From Acrocarpospora corrugata (GTDB lineage: Bacteria > Actinomycetota > Actinomycetes > Streptosporangiales > Streptosporangiaceae), in contig NZ_BLAD01000058.1 of NCBI RefSeq assembly GCF_009687845.1, forward strand, positions 1 to 64,000: 64,000 nt of DNA, given 5' to 3'. Numbering within the stretch: the stretch's first letter is position 1; each line of letters opens with the position of its first letter. Below are positions 49,331 to 58,184 of this stretch, piece by piece. A program made the position numbers and the translations under genes. The notes beneath the pieces are model-generated. The model did not search any database and had not been told where the DNA came from. It worked only from the letters and a program-made list of their open reading frames with translations.

Positions 49331-50488
49331 TCACGCGTCGGCGGTGACCGGTTCCGGCTGCGCACGCCCCGTCCGGAGGGTGATCGCGGCGGCGACGGCC
49401 AGGCCCAGGAAGATGACCGCCCCGACGGCTCCGACCACGTTGAGGCCGGTGGTGAACGCGGCCCTGGCCGCGTCGAGCAGGCCGGGCACCTCGTCGGCGA
49501 CCGCGACCGCGGCGGTCAGGCCGGTCCTGGCCACCGCCGGGGCGATCATCGAGCCGATGACCATGGCGACGTTCTGCGGGATCAGCCGTACGCCGGTCTC
49601 CAGCGGGGACAGTCCGGCGACGTTCTGCAGGTACAGGCTGGACAGCAGCGACAGCCCGGCCATCACCACGCCGCCGAGCAGCATGATGCCGAGGGCGGTG
49701 CTGAAGACGCGGTTGGCGAACAGCCGCAGGTCCAGCAGCGGGTCGGGCAGGACGCGCTGGCGGCGGACGAACACCAAACCGAACCCGACGCCGACGACGA
49801 CCGCGACGAGCGGCAGGAGGTTCCAGCCGTCGCGGGCCAGCGACTTCAGGCCGTAGATGACCGGCAGGATCGCGGCGAGCGACAGGCCCACACTGGCGAG
49901 GTCGATCGGGTGCTCCGGCTTGGCCGGCTTGTACTCGGGCAGCAGGATCGGGCCGGTCACCAGCAGCAGCACCATGAACGGCACGCCGAGCAGGAACGCC
50001 GAACCCCACCAGAAGTGCTCAAGCAGCAGGCCGCCGACGAGCGGGCCGAGCGTCATGCCGCCCATGAAGCAGCTGAACCAGACGCCGATCGCGGCGCCCA
50101 TCCGCTTGGGGTCGGGGAACATGTTGCGGATCAGGGCCATCGTGGACGGCATCAGCGTGGCGCCGGCCACGCCGAGCAGGGCGCGGGCGGCGATCAGCAG
50201 GGCCGCGCCGGTGGCGTACGCGGCCACGACCGAGGCGACGCCGAACGCGGCGGCGCCGATCAGCAGCAGCCGGCGGCGGCCGATGCGGTCGCCGAGGGCG
50301 CCCATCGTGACCAGGAATCCGGCCAGCATGAACGAGTAGATGTCGAGGATCCACAGCTGCTGGGTGGCGTCGGCGTGCAGGTCGGCGCTGAGCTGCGGCA
50401 GGGCGACGTACAGGACGGAGACGTCGAGGGAGAGCAGGAGGGCGGGCAGGGCGAGGACGGCCAGGCCGACCCAGGGGTTGTTCTTCAT
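49331..50488 (-). CDS. MFS exporter (DHA2/QacA type) with internal deletion
   Basis: A 385-residue drug:proton antiporter homologue. The first nine or so helices are normal (LSLDVSVLYVALPQLSADLH, GALGDRIGRRRLLL, GVAGATLMPSTMALIRNMFP). After AMVIGSMIAPAVART the sequence jumps directly to ADEVPGLLDAARAAFTTGLN, which in full-length relatives (about 480-510 residues) comes some 100 residues later. Thus about three helices appear to be missing, in frame. It may be non-functional. Follows the SRPBCC gene by 16 bases. Confidence 0.85.
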   Translation of the reverse strand: MKNNPWVGLAVLALPALLLSLDVSVLYVALPQLSADLHADATQQLWILDIYSFMLAGFLVTMGALGDRIGRRRLLLIGAAAFGVASVVAAYATGAALLIAARALLGVAGATLMPSTMALIRNMFPDPKRMGAAIGVWFSCFMGGMTLGPLVGGLLLEHFWWGSAFLLGVPFMVLLLVTGPILLPEYKPAKPEHPIDLASVGLSLAAILPVIYGLKSLARDGWNLLPLVAVVVGVGFGLVFVRRQRVLPDPLLDLRLFANRVFSTALGIMLLGGVVMAGLSLLSSLYLQNVAGLSPLETGVRLIPQNVAMVIGSMIAPAVARTGLTAAVAVADEVPGLLDAARAAFTTGLNVVGAVGAVIFLGLAVAAAITLRTGRAQPEPVTADA

Positions 50489-50504
50489 CGGTCCGTATCC
50501 CTTC

Positions 50505-51242
50505 TCAGGCCAGCGCGGCGGCGAGCCACTCGCCCCAGATCCGCTCGGCCTCGGCCGGGTCCACGTCGCTGAAGAGGTGGTGGCCGGTGAGCACCATCCC
50601 GCCGCCGCCGACGAACCGCAGCAGCGCGTCGTCGGTGCGCACGCCCAGGAACGACGGCTCCAGCACGGTGTCGACCACGCCGTCCACCTGCTCGCCGCCG
50701 ACCGTGAAGTGCGCCTTGTCGCCCTCGTGCACGTCCTGGGAGAGTCCGGCGGCGCGGGTGACTGCCGCCCAGACCGTGTCCTGGTCGGGCTGCTGCGGGC
50801 CGAACGCGGTCACCGGCACGGCGGTCCGGCCGGGGAAGTGCTTGAGGTACTGGGCCAGGGAGCGCAGGTAGAGCGGGTTGCCCTTGCGCAGCGCGTCGTA
50901 CTCGAACTCCCAGTCGCCGGTCAGGATGCCGCTGTGCACCATCCGCAGCGCGGTGGCGCCGCCGTCGCTGGCCTCGATCAGGTACTCGAACGCCATGAAC
51001 GAGCCGTCTTCGGCGGGCGGGCTCTGATGGGCGAAGCGGCGCCCCGGCTCCCAGGCGGTGACCCTGGACTCACCGGTGAAGCCGGGCATCGCCATGCTGG
51101 TGACGCCGCCCTCACGGGGCTCGATCTCGTTGCTGCCCATGAACCAGGAGTCGACGCCCGGTCCGGTGGCGATGGCCGCCCACACCTGCTCGGGGGTGGC
51201 TTCGAGCTCGATGTCGTGGGTCAGCTGGAATTCATGCGACAT
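50505..51242 (-). CDS. SRPBCC (AHSA1/START-like) protein
   Basis: A 245-residue protein with an Aha1/START-type hydrophobic-pocket domain in the first half (LTHDIELEATPEQVWAAIAT, then GPGVDSWFMGSNEIEPREGG and WEPGRRFAHQSP) and a second, less familiar alpha/beta half. Such proteins bind hydrophobic ligands and are often encoded with ArsR or transporter genes; here with an MFS exporter, likely one operon. Ligand unknown. Confidence 0.88.
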   Translation of the reverse strand: MSHEFQLTHDIELEATPEQVWAAIATGPGVDSWFMGSNEIEPREGGVTSMAMPGFTGESRVTAWEPGRRFAHQSPPAEDGSFMAFEYLIEASDGGATALRMVHSGILTGDWEFEYDALRKGNPLYLRSLAQYLKHFPGRTAVPVTAFGPQQPDQDTVWAAVTRAAGLSQDVHEGDKAHFTVGGEQVDGVVDTVLEPSFLGVRTDDALLRFVGGGGMVLTGHHLFSDVDPAEAERIWGEWLAAALA

Positions 51243-51322
51243 ATCAGGACTCCTGGATCTCTCAGTTCTTGACCTGCGACCAGCCGCGCCGCGATGGCCG
51301 GCGTGACTCCCGCTTCGAACAT
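51221..51322 (-). CDS. Possible 33-residue ORF ahead of the SRPBCC gene
   Basis: ATG 51322 opens a frame MFEAGVTPAIAARLVAG... of 33 codons that runs 22 bases into the SRPBCC gene in another frame. A weak GAGGG precedes it. It may be a translated leader or a remnant; no family is recognised. Confidence 0.2.
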   Translation of the reverse strand: MFEAGVTPAIAARLVAGQELRDPGVLICRMNSS

Positions 51323-51340
51323 GCCCTCACGCTAGTCCCC

Positions 51341-51356
51341 GACAATTCTCATTGTC
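51341..51356. promoter_or_regulatory. Palindrome in the SRPBCC/MFS promoter
   Basis: GACAAT-TCTC-ATTGTC is a perfect 6-bp-arm palindrome. On the minus strand it overlaps a TTGACA -35 sequence, so a bound protein would block the promoter of the SRPBCC-MFS operon. It could also affect the divergent CHAT operon. Confidence 0.5.
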
Positions 51357-51523
51357 AAGACAAAAAAAATCGTCGGTGGATTTGCGGCAACACCCCCGGG
51401 GGCGGCTGCCGTTGGGACAGAATTGGGGTGTCGTCGGGGAGATCGCGTGGACTACTCGGGTGTGGGAGATGTCCAGATGCACTGCGAAGAACGCGGCGAA
51501 AGCACGCTGCCGCCGGCGTCGAG

Positions 51524-54484
51524 ATGAGGCGATCCGATGAGCTGCACCGGATCGTTCAGCAGATCATGTGGCTGGGGTCGCGTTCCCTCGGCAGGTCGGT
51601 GGCCGATCGGCCCCTGTCGAGCAGGCTGGTACGGCTCGCCGAGCAGGGCCTGACCCTCCTCCGCGACGAGGACGGCGACGAGGTGCGCGCGTGGCTGCAG
51701 ATCATCCTGGGCCAGGCGCTGAGCAGCGCCGACGAGGGCAACCGGGTGATCAACCTGGAACGCGCCATCGGCATCCTGGTCCGCGTGGCGCGCGCCGTCT
51801 CCCGGCAGGAGCGGCCGGAGGGCTGGGCCGTCGCCCAGTTCGAGGCCGGCCGGGTGTACGAGATGCGCGACATCGGCGACCGCTGGGCCAACCAGGAGCT
51901 GGCCATGCGGTATTTCCGCGCCGCCCTGGAGGAGGCCACGCCGGACCGCGATCCCACCCTCTTCGGGCGGGCCCAGACCGCGCTGGCGAAGGTGCTGATG
52001 GAACGCGGCACCCAGCTCGGGCGGGAGCCGGTCGAAGAGGGCATCGCCCTGCTCGAACAGGTCGTGGCGCGGCTCGACCCGGCCGGGTTCAAGGAGCTCT
52101 GGTGTGACGCGCAGAGCGCGCTGGCCGGGGCGTACAACGTCAGGGAGGCGGGTGATCCGGCCGTCAACCTGGAGCGGGCGCTGCGTATCTACCGGCGGAT
52201 CGACGCCGTGGAGTCGGCCGAGACCGACCCGGAGCAGTGGGCGAACACGCAGGTCAGGCTGGGGGTGCTGCTGATGAAGCGGAGCCGCGGAGACCGGCTC
52301 GACAATCATCGGCTGGCCCGCGAGCACTTCACCGGGGCGCTTGAGGTCTACCTCCGGGTCGGCGATCGCGATGAGGCGTCCAGCACCTACGACAAGCTGT
52401 CGATCGTGGCCGGCACGTTCGGCGAGCATGAGGAGCAGCTCCGCCTGCTGCGCGCCGCGCTCGCGGACCGGAGCAGGCAGGGCGCGCCGCACCTCTGGGC
52501 GCGGACCGCCCTGAAACTGGGCGCCGTGCTGCTCGACCATCCCGAGGCCGCCGATTCCGGGGACCTGCTCGCGACTCGGCGGCAAGGGCTCCAGCTGGTC
52601 GAGGACGGCGTCGCCGCGTACGAGGACGTGGTCACGGTGGGCGAGCACGGCATGGCGCTGTACCGCCTGGCGGTGGCCCGGCGCCGGATGCGGGAGTGGG
52701 ACCCCGCCGTGTCGCGTACCGACGAGATCGCCGCGCTGGAGGCGGCCGTGGCCAAGCTGCGCGGCCGGTTCGACATGCTGGTCACCGTGGCGGCCGACCT
52801 GGGTGACGCGCTGGCGGAACGGGGCGAATGGGCGCGCGCGGCGCAGGCGTACGAGCTGGCGGTGGCGGCGGCCGATGAGCTGTTCCGCGCCTGCCTGGTG
52901 AGCACCTCCCGGCGCCGCCGCCTGACCTTCACCGGGAACCTGCACCAGCGGGCCGCGTACGCGCTGGCCCGGGCGGGACGGCCGGGGGACGCGGTGCTCT
53001 GCCTCGAACAGGGCCGGACGCGGACCTTCAACGAGGCGCTCTCGCCCGACCAGGACCAGCTCAGGCAGGTCGCCAGGACCGACCCGGAGATCCACGCGGC
53101 CTACCTGCGCGCGGCGGAGGCAGCCCAGGACCTGGCCGCGCGCAACCGCGAGCTCGGCCGGTTCACGTCGGCCGTCGATGGCGGGCGCGCGGTTGACTCG
53201 GCCGAGTACACGCTGGGTGAGCAGGTCGAGCGAGTGCGGGCGGAGTTGGCGGACGCCATCGCGGGCGTCCGGGCGCTGCCGGGGATGAACGCGTTCCTGC
53301 GCGAGGTGACGATGGCGGACGTGACGATGGCCACCCGGCCGGAGGAGCCCGTCGTCTACCTGGCGGCCACGCCGTCCGGGAGCGTGGGCCTGATCGTCCG
53401 GCATCCGGACGATCAGGGGCCGCCGCTCGACGTCGTCTGGGCTCCACTGACCTCGGAGCGGGCGGAGGCCGCGGCGCGGGAGATCGCCGAGGTCGGCCGG
53501 ACCAACGGGCGAGGGTTGCGCGCGCTCCTCACGCTGCTGGGCGACGAGCTGGTCGGGCCGCTCGCCGACCGTCTCGGCCCGGCCGAGGCACTGGGCGGGG
53601 ATCTGGGCGGGGATCTGGGCGGGGCACTGGGCGGGGATTCGGGCGGAGGTCTGGGCGGAAGTCTGGCGGAGGGCCCGGTGGCGGGCCTGGTCGTGGTGGC
53701 CTGTGGCGCGCTCGCGCACCTGCCGCTGCACGCCGCGACCCTGCCGGGGACGGGGGAGCCGCTGGCCGGGACGCACGCGGTGGCGTACGCGCCGTCCGTG
53801 CGGCTGCTGCTCGCCGCGCGGCGGCGGGCCGAGGCTACGCAGCCGCCGCCGGTCCTGGTCGCGGCGTACGACACCGGCCAGGGCGGCGGCATCCTGGCCG
53901 AGCCGGAGGCGACCGCGCTGCTCGGAGTGTTCGGCGGCGGACGCCGGGTGACCGGCGGGCTGCTCGGCGAACTGCCGTCCGGCACGCACATCCACCTGGC
54001 GTGCCACGGCGGCTACGTGCCGGAAGATCCGCTCGCCTCCGGGCTCGACCTGCACGGCGGCCGGATCACGCTGGCCGACCTGCTCGACGCGCGGCCGCGA
54101 CCGCTGGAACGCGCCAGGCTGGTCACGCTGTCGGCCTGCGAGACCGCGATGATCGACGCCGGGCTGCCGGACGAGGTCGTCGGCCTGCCCGCCGGCATCC
54201 TGCTGGCGGGGGGAGCGGGGGTGGTCTGCACGCAATGGGAGGCGCGGGACAGCGCGGCCGTGCTGCTGATGATCGCGTTCTATCGGCGGCTGCTCGGTTC
54301 CGGCGCGCCCGCGCGGTCGCTGCGTGCGGCCCAGGCCTGGCTCAGGTCGGCGACGGTGGCCGACATCCTCGCCGAGGAGTGGCTGCCCGCCGAGCTCAGG
54401 CGGCGGCTGGCGGCCCCCGGCGTTCCCGAGCGGCCGTTCCGCCATCCGTACATGTGGGCGCCCTTCGTGCTGGTGGGGGTGTGA
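51524..54484 (+). CDS. TPR-CHAT caspase-like protease
   Basis: A 986-residue protein. The first about 560 residues are helical TPR-like repeats (for example AGDPAVNLERALRIYRRIDA and ERGEWARAAQAYELAVAAAD). The C-terminal CHAT domain (about 640-985) has the caspase-type dyad His828 (IHLACHGGY) and Cys872 (TLSACETAMIDAG), followed by GLPAGILLAGGAGVVCTQW and PYMWAPFVLVG. Between them a Gly/Leu/Asp-rich stretch (about 690-715) is coded by a 12-bp tandem repeat. Known relatives include the separase-like gasdermin-cleaving and Craspase proteases. The start at ATG 51524 is likely but its ribosome site is weak. First gene of a four-gene operon; the next start overlaps its stop. Confidence 0.9.
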   Translation: MRRSDELHRIVQQIMWLGSRSLGRSVADRPLSSRLVRLAEQGLTLLRDEDGDEVRAWLQIILGQALSSADEGNRVINLERAIGILVRVARAVSRQERPEGWAVAQFEAGRVYEMRDIGDRWANQELAMRYFRAALEEATPDRDPTLFGRAQTALAKVLMERGTQLGREPVEEGIALLEQVVARLDPAGFKELWCDAQSALAGAYNVREAGDPAVNLERALRIYRRIDAVESAETDPEQWANTQVRLGVLLMKRSRGDRLDNHRLAREHFTGALEVYLRVGDRDEASSTYDKLSIVAGTFGEHEEQLRLLRAALADRSRQGAPHLWARTALKLGAVLLDHPEAADSGDLLATRRQGLQLVEDGVAAYEDVVTVGEHGMALYRLAVARRRMREWDPAVSRTDEIAALEAAVAKLRGRFDMLVTVAADLGDALAERGEWARAAQAYELAVAAADELFRACLVSTSRRRRLTFTGNLHQRAAYALARAGRPGDAVLCLEQGRTRTFNEALSPDQDQLRQVARTDPEIHAAYLRAAEAAQDLAARNRELGRFTSAVDGGRAVDSAEYTLGEQVERVRAELADAIAGVRALPGMNAFLREVTMADVTMATRPEEPVVYLAATPSGSVGLIVRHPDDQGPPLDVVWAPLTSERAEAAAREIAEVGRTNGRGLRALLTLLGDELVGPLADRLGPAEALGGDLGGDLGGALGGDSGGGLGGSLAEGPVAGLVVVACGALAHLPLHAATLPGTGEPLAGTHAVAYAPSVRLLLAARRRAEATQPPPVLVAAYDTGQGGGILAEPEATALLGVFGGGRRVTGGLLGELPSGTHIHLACHGGYVPEDPLASGLDLHGGRITLADLLDARPRPLERARLVTLSACETAMIDAGLPDEVVGLPAGILLAGGAGVVCTQWEARDSAAVLLMIAFYRRLLGSGAPARSLRAAQAWLRSATVADILAEEWLPAELRRRLAAPGVPERPFRHPYMWAPFVLVGV
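53586..53670 (+). repeat. 12-bp tandem repeat inside the CHAT gene
   Basis: CTGGGCGGGGAT and close variants occur six or seven times in a row, encoding LGGD/LGGA/LGGS units. It sits in the linker before the catalytic half of the CHAT domain. It is likely a slippage-prone minisatellite that changes linker length in frame. Confidence 0.8.
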
Positions 54485-54999
54485 GCATGGACGAGGTCGC
54501 GGCGATGCCCGCGTACGCGCGCATCGCCCACTACCAGCTCGTCGAGCATCCGGCGATCAGGCGCGGCGCGCTCGGCGACGAGGTCGACGCGCGCACGCTG
54601 AGTCACGTGCTCGCCCTGCTGTGCATGGCGTACGCGGACGAGGAACGCTACGAGGAGGCGATCGCCGCCGGGGAGCGCGCGCTGCGGATCGCCCCCCAGG
54701 ACGACGCACTGCGCGGGCCTGTCCTGCTCAACCTGGGCGTCGCCCACAGCAGGAGCGGCGACCTGGTCGCCGGCCTGGCCTGCCACCGGCGGAGCTGGGC
54801 GCACGCCCGGCGGGCCGGCGACCTCGGGACGCTGCTGAAAGCTGGCGGCAACTCGCTGCTGGCGCTGGAGTCGGGCCACCCGCTGGGCGAGCCGGAGCTC
54901 GCGTTCCTGACCGAGTGCCTGCCCGTGTTCGAAGAACTGGAGCGGCGGCCGGAGATGGCCAGGGCGGCCCTTCTCCTGGAGAAGGCGAGGCGCGGATGA
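54481..54999 (+). CDS. Small TPR-like protein of the CHAT operon
   Basis: A 172-residue helical protein with at least two tetratricopeptide-type repeats (SHVLALLCMAYADEERYEEA with IAAGERALRIAP; GPVLLNLGVAHSRSGDLVAG with LACHRRSW). The GTG start at 54481 lies in the CHAT stop (GTGA); ATG 54487 is an alternative. The overlap implies coupled synthesis with the protease, so it may be its binding partner, inhibitor or substrate. No catalytic motif is visible. Confidence 0.8.
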   Translation: MSMDEVAAMPAYARIAHYQLVEHPAIRRGALGDEVDARTLSHVLALLCMAYADEERYEEAIAAGERALRIAPQDDALRGPVLLNLGVAHSRSGDLVAGLACHRRSWAHARRAGDLGTLLKAGGNSLLALESGHPLGEPELAFLTECLPVFEELERRPEMARAALLLEKARRG

Positions 55000-55661
55000 C
55001 CCCGAGCACGGTGGAGCAGCTGGCGATCGTGGTGCTGCTCGTCCTGCCGGGCACCACCTACCTGTTCGCCAGGGAACGCCTGCTCGGCGTCCGGGAGGCC
55101 GAGCAGGACACCGGCAACCGTTTCCTGCGCGCCATCGGCGTCGGCGTGCTCCTCGACACCCTCTACCTGATCGCGGCGGGCCCCGGGCTCGTCGCCCTGC
55201 TGCGCGGCCGGGGCGCCACGCCGCTGGCCGGGCTGACCGAGCAGCCCCGCGCGGCCGGGCTCTGGCTGCTGCTCCTCATCATCGTGGCGCCGACCCTGCT
55301 GGCCTGGGCGGAGGCCCGGTGGGTACGGCGCCGCCGCCCGGCCAGGCACGACCGCACGCCGACCGCCTGGGACGCGCTCTTCCAGAACCGGGGGCCGTGC
55401 TTCGTCCGGATCCGGCTGAAGAACGGGGGCTGGGCGGGCGGTTGGTACGGCTCCAGATCCCGCGCCTCCGCCTACCCGCAGCCGGGAGACCTGTTCCTGG
55501 AGTCGCAGTACCGGATGAAACCCGACGGCTCCTTCGGCCCGCGCATCCCGGGCACCGGCGGCCTGTACGTCAAGACGGCCGACATCGACCTGCTGGAGAT
55601 CCTCGAACCCCGCGCCCGCCCCGAAGAAGGAGCCGCCGATGCCCAGCCCCGACCCCGATGA
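54996..55661 (+). CDS. DUF6338-like membrane protein
   Basis: A 221-residue protein with an N-terminal hydrophobic helix (VEQLAIVVLLVLPGTTYLFA), two more (about 45-65 and 85-105) and a soluble C-terminal domain. That domain contains FVRIRLKNGGWAGGWYG, SYPQPGDLFLE-like AYPQPGDLFLESQYRM and YVKTADIDLLEIL, the layout I associate with DUF6338. The motif resembles a small SH3-like/ruler fold for ligand binding. ATG 54996 overlaps the TPR gene stop (ATGA). Its membrane position suggests it may be effector or target of the CHAT module. Function unknown. Confidence 0.75.
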   Translation: MTPSTVEQLAIVVLLVLPGTTYLFARERLLGVREAEQDTGNRFLRAIGVGVLLDTLYLIAAGPGLVALLRGRGATPLAGLTEQPRAAGLWLLLLIIVAPTLLAWAEARWVRRRRPARHDRTPTAWDALFQNRGPCFVRIRLKNGGWAGGWYGSRSRASAYPQPGDLFLESQYRMKPDGSFGPRIPGTGGLYVKTADIDLLEILEPRARPEEGAADAQPRPR

Positions 55662-55812
55662 CTACCCGGACCTCGACGACATCGACGCCTGGGCGGGCTC
55701 GCCGCGCGGCTGCCACCACCCGAAGGAGACGGTGTCGGAGGCCGACTCGATCCCCCCGGACGAACCGCCAGGCGTGTCCATCCCCGTCGAGCCCGAGCCC
55801 GAGCCGGGCTGA
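55639..55812 (+). CDS. 57-residue acidic protein of the CHAT operon
   Basis: ATG 55639 with AAGAAGGAG 6 bases upstream opens a 57-codon gene that overlaps the end of the membrane-protein gene by 23 bases. The product is very acidic and Pro-rich (MPSPDPDDYPDLDDIDAWAG ... PVEPEPEPG), probably disordered. DUF6338-type genes are often followed by such a small gene. It could be a chaperone-like partner, inhibitor or protease substrate. Confidence 0.65.
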   Translation: MPSPDPDDYPDLDDIDAWAGSPRGCHHPKETVSEADSIPPDEPPGVSIPVEPEPEPG

Positions 55813-56484
55813 TCAGATGAGCTGGTAGAGCAGCTCGGGCCGGCCGAGGTTGCCGTACTGGGGGAGCCGCCGGGTGACGCCGGTCTCGGTGAGGTGTTCC
55901 AGGTAGCGGCGGGCCGTCACCCTCGACACCCCGACGGAGGCGGCGACCGCCTGGGCCGACAGGCCGTCGGTGGTGTTCCTGAGTTCGGCGACCACGGCTT
56001 CCAGGGTCGGCCGCGTCAGCCCTTTCGGCAGGTGCGAGCGGGTTGGGCCGCGCAGCGCCGCGAGCGCGTCGTCGACCTCGCCCTGGCCGCTCGCCTCGCC
56101 GGACACGTCGACCGAGGAGCGGAACCGCGCGTACTGCCGGAGCTTCTCGCTGAGCGCGGCGAAGGTGAACGGCTTGAGCAGGTACTGCGCCACGCCCGCC
56201 GACACCGCCGACCTGACCACCGACAGGTCGCGGGCCGAGGTGATGACGATGACGTCGCAGAGGATGCCGGCGCCCCGGACGGCGCGGCAGACGTCCAGCC
56301 CGTGCATGTCGGGCAGATACAGGTCCAGCAGGATCAGGTCGACCGGACGCCGGCGCAGGAAGCGCAGCGCCTCGCCGCCGGAGCGGACCACGCCGGCGAC
56401 CTCGAAACCGGGCACCCGCTCCACGTAGACGCGGTTCGCCTCGGCCGTGATCTCCTCATCCTCCACCACCAGCACCGAGATCAT
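55813..56484 (-). CDS. CitB/DcuR-type response regulator
   Basis: A 223-residue response regulator of the citrate/C4-dicarboxylate family: receiver domain with phospho-acceptor Asp54 (VDLILLDLYLPDMHG) and TSARD, then a linker and a C-terminal helix-turn-helix (about 165-220; GLSAQAVAASVGVSRVTARR, YLEHLTETGVT). Its ATG overlaps the stop of the kinase gene by four bases. Likely activates the divergent dicarboxylate symporter. Confidence 0.92.
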   Translation of the reverse strand: MISVLVVEDEEITAEANRVYVERVPGFEVAGVVRSGGEALRFLRRRPVDLILLDLYLPDMHGLDVCRAVRGAGILCDVIVITSARDLSVVRSAVSAGVAQYLLKPFTFAALSEKLRQYARFRSSVDVSGEASGQGEVDDALAALRGPTRSHLPKGLTRPTLEAVVAELRNTTDGLSAQAVAASVGVSRVTARRYLEHLTETGVTRRLPQYGNLGRPELLYQLI

Positions 56485-58058
56485 GACGTGCTCCGTTCCG
56501 GCAGCGGGAGCCGTACCGTGAAGACGGCGCCGGGATCGCCGGTCACCTCGATCGTGCCGCCCAGGCGGCGCACGGCCTGCGCGACCAGGGACAATCCGAG
56601 GCCGCGCCCGCTGCCCTTGGTCGTCCAGCCGCGCTGGTACGCCTCCGTGACCGCGGCCGGGTGGAGTCCCCGGCCGCTGTCGGCGACCCGGATCAGGCAG
56701 CTCCCTTCCGACGCGCCCAGATGTACGGTCACCCGGGCGGGCGGTGTGCCGGACATGGCCGCCTCCACCGCGTTGTCGATCAGGTTGCCGAGGATCGCCA
56801 CCAGGTCGTGCGCGTCCAGCCCGACGTCGTCCAGCTCGCTCTCCTGGCTGATCGACAGCTCGACGCCGCGCTCGCCCGCCTGGGCCGACTTGCCGAGCAG
56901 CAGCGCCGCCAGCACCGGCTCGCGGACGGCGGCCACGACCCGGTCGGTGAGTTCCTGGGCGGCCCGCAGTTCCTCGGTGGCGAACGCGACGGCCTGTTCC
57001 GGGCGGCCCAGTTCGACCAGGGTGATCACGGTGTGCAGGCGGTTGGCCGATTCGTGCGCGGCCGAGCGCAGCGCCTCGGCGAAGCCGCGTTCCGCGTCGA
57101 GCTGGCCGGTCACGGCCTGGAGTTCGGTGTGGTCGCGCAAGGTGACCACCGTACCGAGGGAGCGGGCGCCGGCACGCACCGCCGCGACGCTGACCAGCAG
57201 GACGCGGTCGCCGGTCAGGTGGATCTCGTCGGTGCGGTCGCCGCCGGAGGCCAGCTGTTCGGTGAGGGACGGCGGCAGGCCCAGGGCGGTGACCTGGCGG
57301 CCCTCCGCGTCCGGGGGGAGGGCGAGCAGTTCGCGGGCGCCGTCGTTGCACAGGGTGAGCGCGCCCCGGCTGTCGACCAGGAGCAGTCCTTCGCGGACGG
57401 CGTGCAGGATCGCCTCGTGGTAGTCGTACATCCGGCCCAGTTCGGTCGGCCCGAGGCCGTGCGTGTGCCGCCGCAGCCGCCGCCCGGCCAGGTAGGTGCC
57501 CGCCGTCCCGGCCGCGAGGCCGAGTAGCGCGGCGATCCCGGCCGCGCCGACCTGCTCGCGCAGCCTGTCGCTGATCTTCTCGACCGTGATTCCGGCGCTG
57601 ACCAGCGCCCTGACCCGGCCCTCGGCGTCCCGGACGGGCGTGACCGTGCGGATGGAGGGGCCGAGCGTGCCGGTGTAGGTCTCGCTGACCGTCCGCCCCT
57701 CCCGCGCGGGCGCGATGGTGCCCAGGTAGCGCCTGCCGATCTCGGCCGGGCGTGGGTGGGTGTAGCGGATGCCGTCCGGGCTCATGATGGTGATGAAGTC
57801 GACCTTGGTCTCCGCCCGGACCCGCTCCGCGTACGGCTGGAGCGCCGCGGACGGATCGGGATCGGCGAGCGCGGCCAGCACGGACGGGGAGCCGGCCACG
57901 CTGACCGCCACCGCCCTGGTCACCGCGGTGGCGTCCGCGGCCACCAGATCGCGCGCCTGGAAGAAGCCCATCGCGGAGCCGGCGGCCACGGTCACCGTCA
58001 CGACGATGATCTGGAGGGCGAGCATCTGCCTCGCCACACTCCACTGCCGCAACCGCAT
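56481..58058 (-). CDS. CitA/DcuS-type sensor histidine kinase
   Basis: A 525-residue kinase: helix 1 (about 10-33), extracytoplasmic PAS-like sensor (about 35-170; VDFITIMSPDGIRYTHPRP, IGRRYLGTIAPAREGRTVSE is the CitA-family binding pocket region), helix 2 (GIAALLGLAAGTAGTYLAG), cytoplasmic PAS (about 225-330), SPOB-type phospho-acceptor in SAAHESANRLHTVITL and HATPase (NLIDNAVEAAM, SGRGLHP, GSGRGLGLSLV). It senses an external di- or tricarboxylate. I start at ATG 58058; GTG 58070 is possible. Divergent from the symporter gene. Confidence 0.92.
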   Translation of the reverse strand: MRLRQWSVARQMLALQIIVVTVTVAAGSAMGFFQARDLVAADATAVTRAVAVSVAGSPSVLAALADPDPSAALQPYAERVRAETKVDFITIMSPDGIRYTHPRPAEIGRRYLGTIAPAREGRTVSETYTGTLGPSIRTVTPVRDAEGRVRALVSAGITVEKISDRLREQVGAAGIAALLGLAAGTAGTYLAGRRLRRHTHGLGPTELGRMYDYHEAILHAVREGLLLVDSRGALTLCNDGARELLALPPDAEGRQVTALGLPPSLTEQLASGGDRTDEIHLTGDRVLLVSVAAVRAGARSLGTVVTLRDHTELQAVTGQLDAERGFAEALRSAAHESANRLHTVITLVELGRPEQAVAFATEELRAAQELTDRVVAAVREPVLAALLLGKSAQAGERGVELSISQESELDDVGLDAHDLVAILGNLIDNAVEAAMSGTPPARVTVHLGASEGSCLIRVADSGRGLHPAAVTEAYQRGWTTKGSGRGLGLSLVAQAVRRLGGTIEVTGDPGAVFTVRLPLPERSTS

Positions 58059-58184
58059 CCGCCGGCTCACTTCCTCGGGCTCACTTCGGTGATGAACGAA
58101 ATGTACGCAATGGTGACCGCTGTCAGCGCCCGGGCGCATAGTCGCTCAACTGACCACCCCTTCTCCACCGGGAGAGTGAGCGCC

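Noticed and set aside
51352-51540. Small plus-strand ORF before the CHAT gene
   Set aside because: Overlaps the promoter region and the CHAT start in another frame; no ribosome site or similarity.
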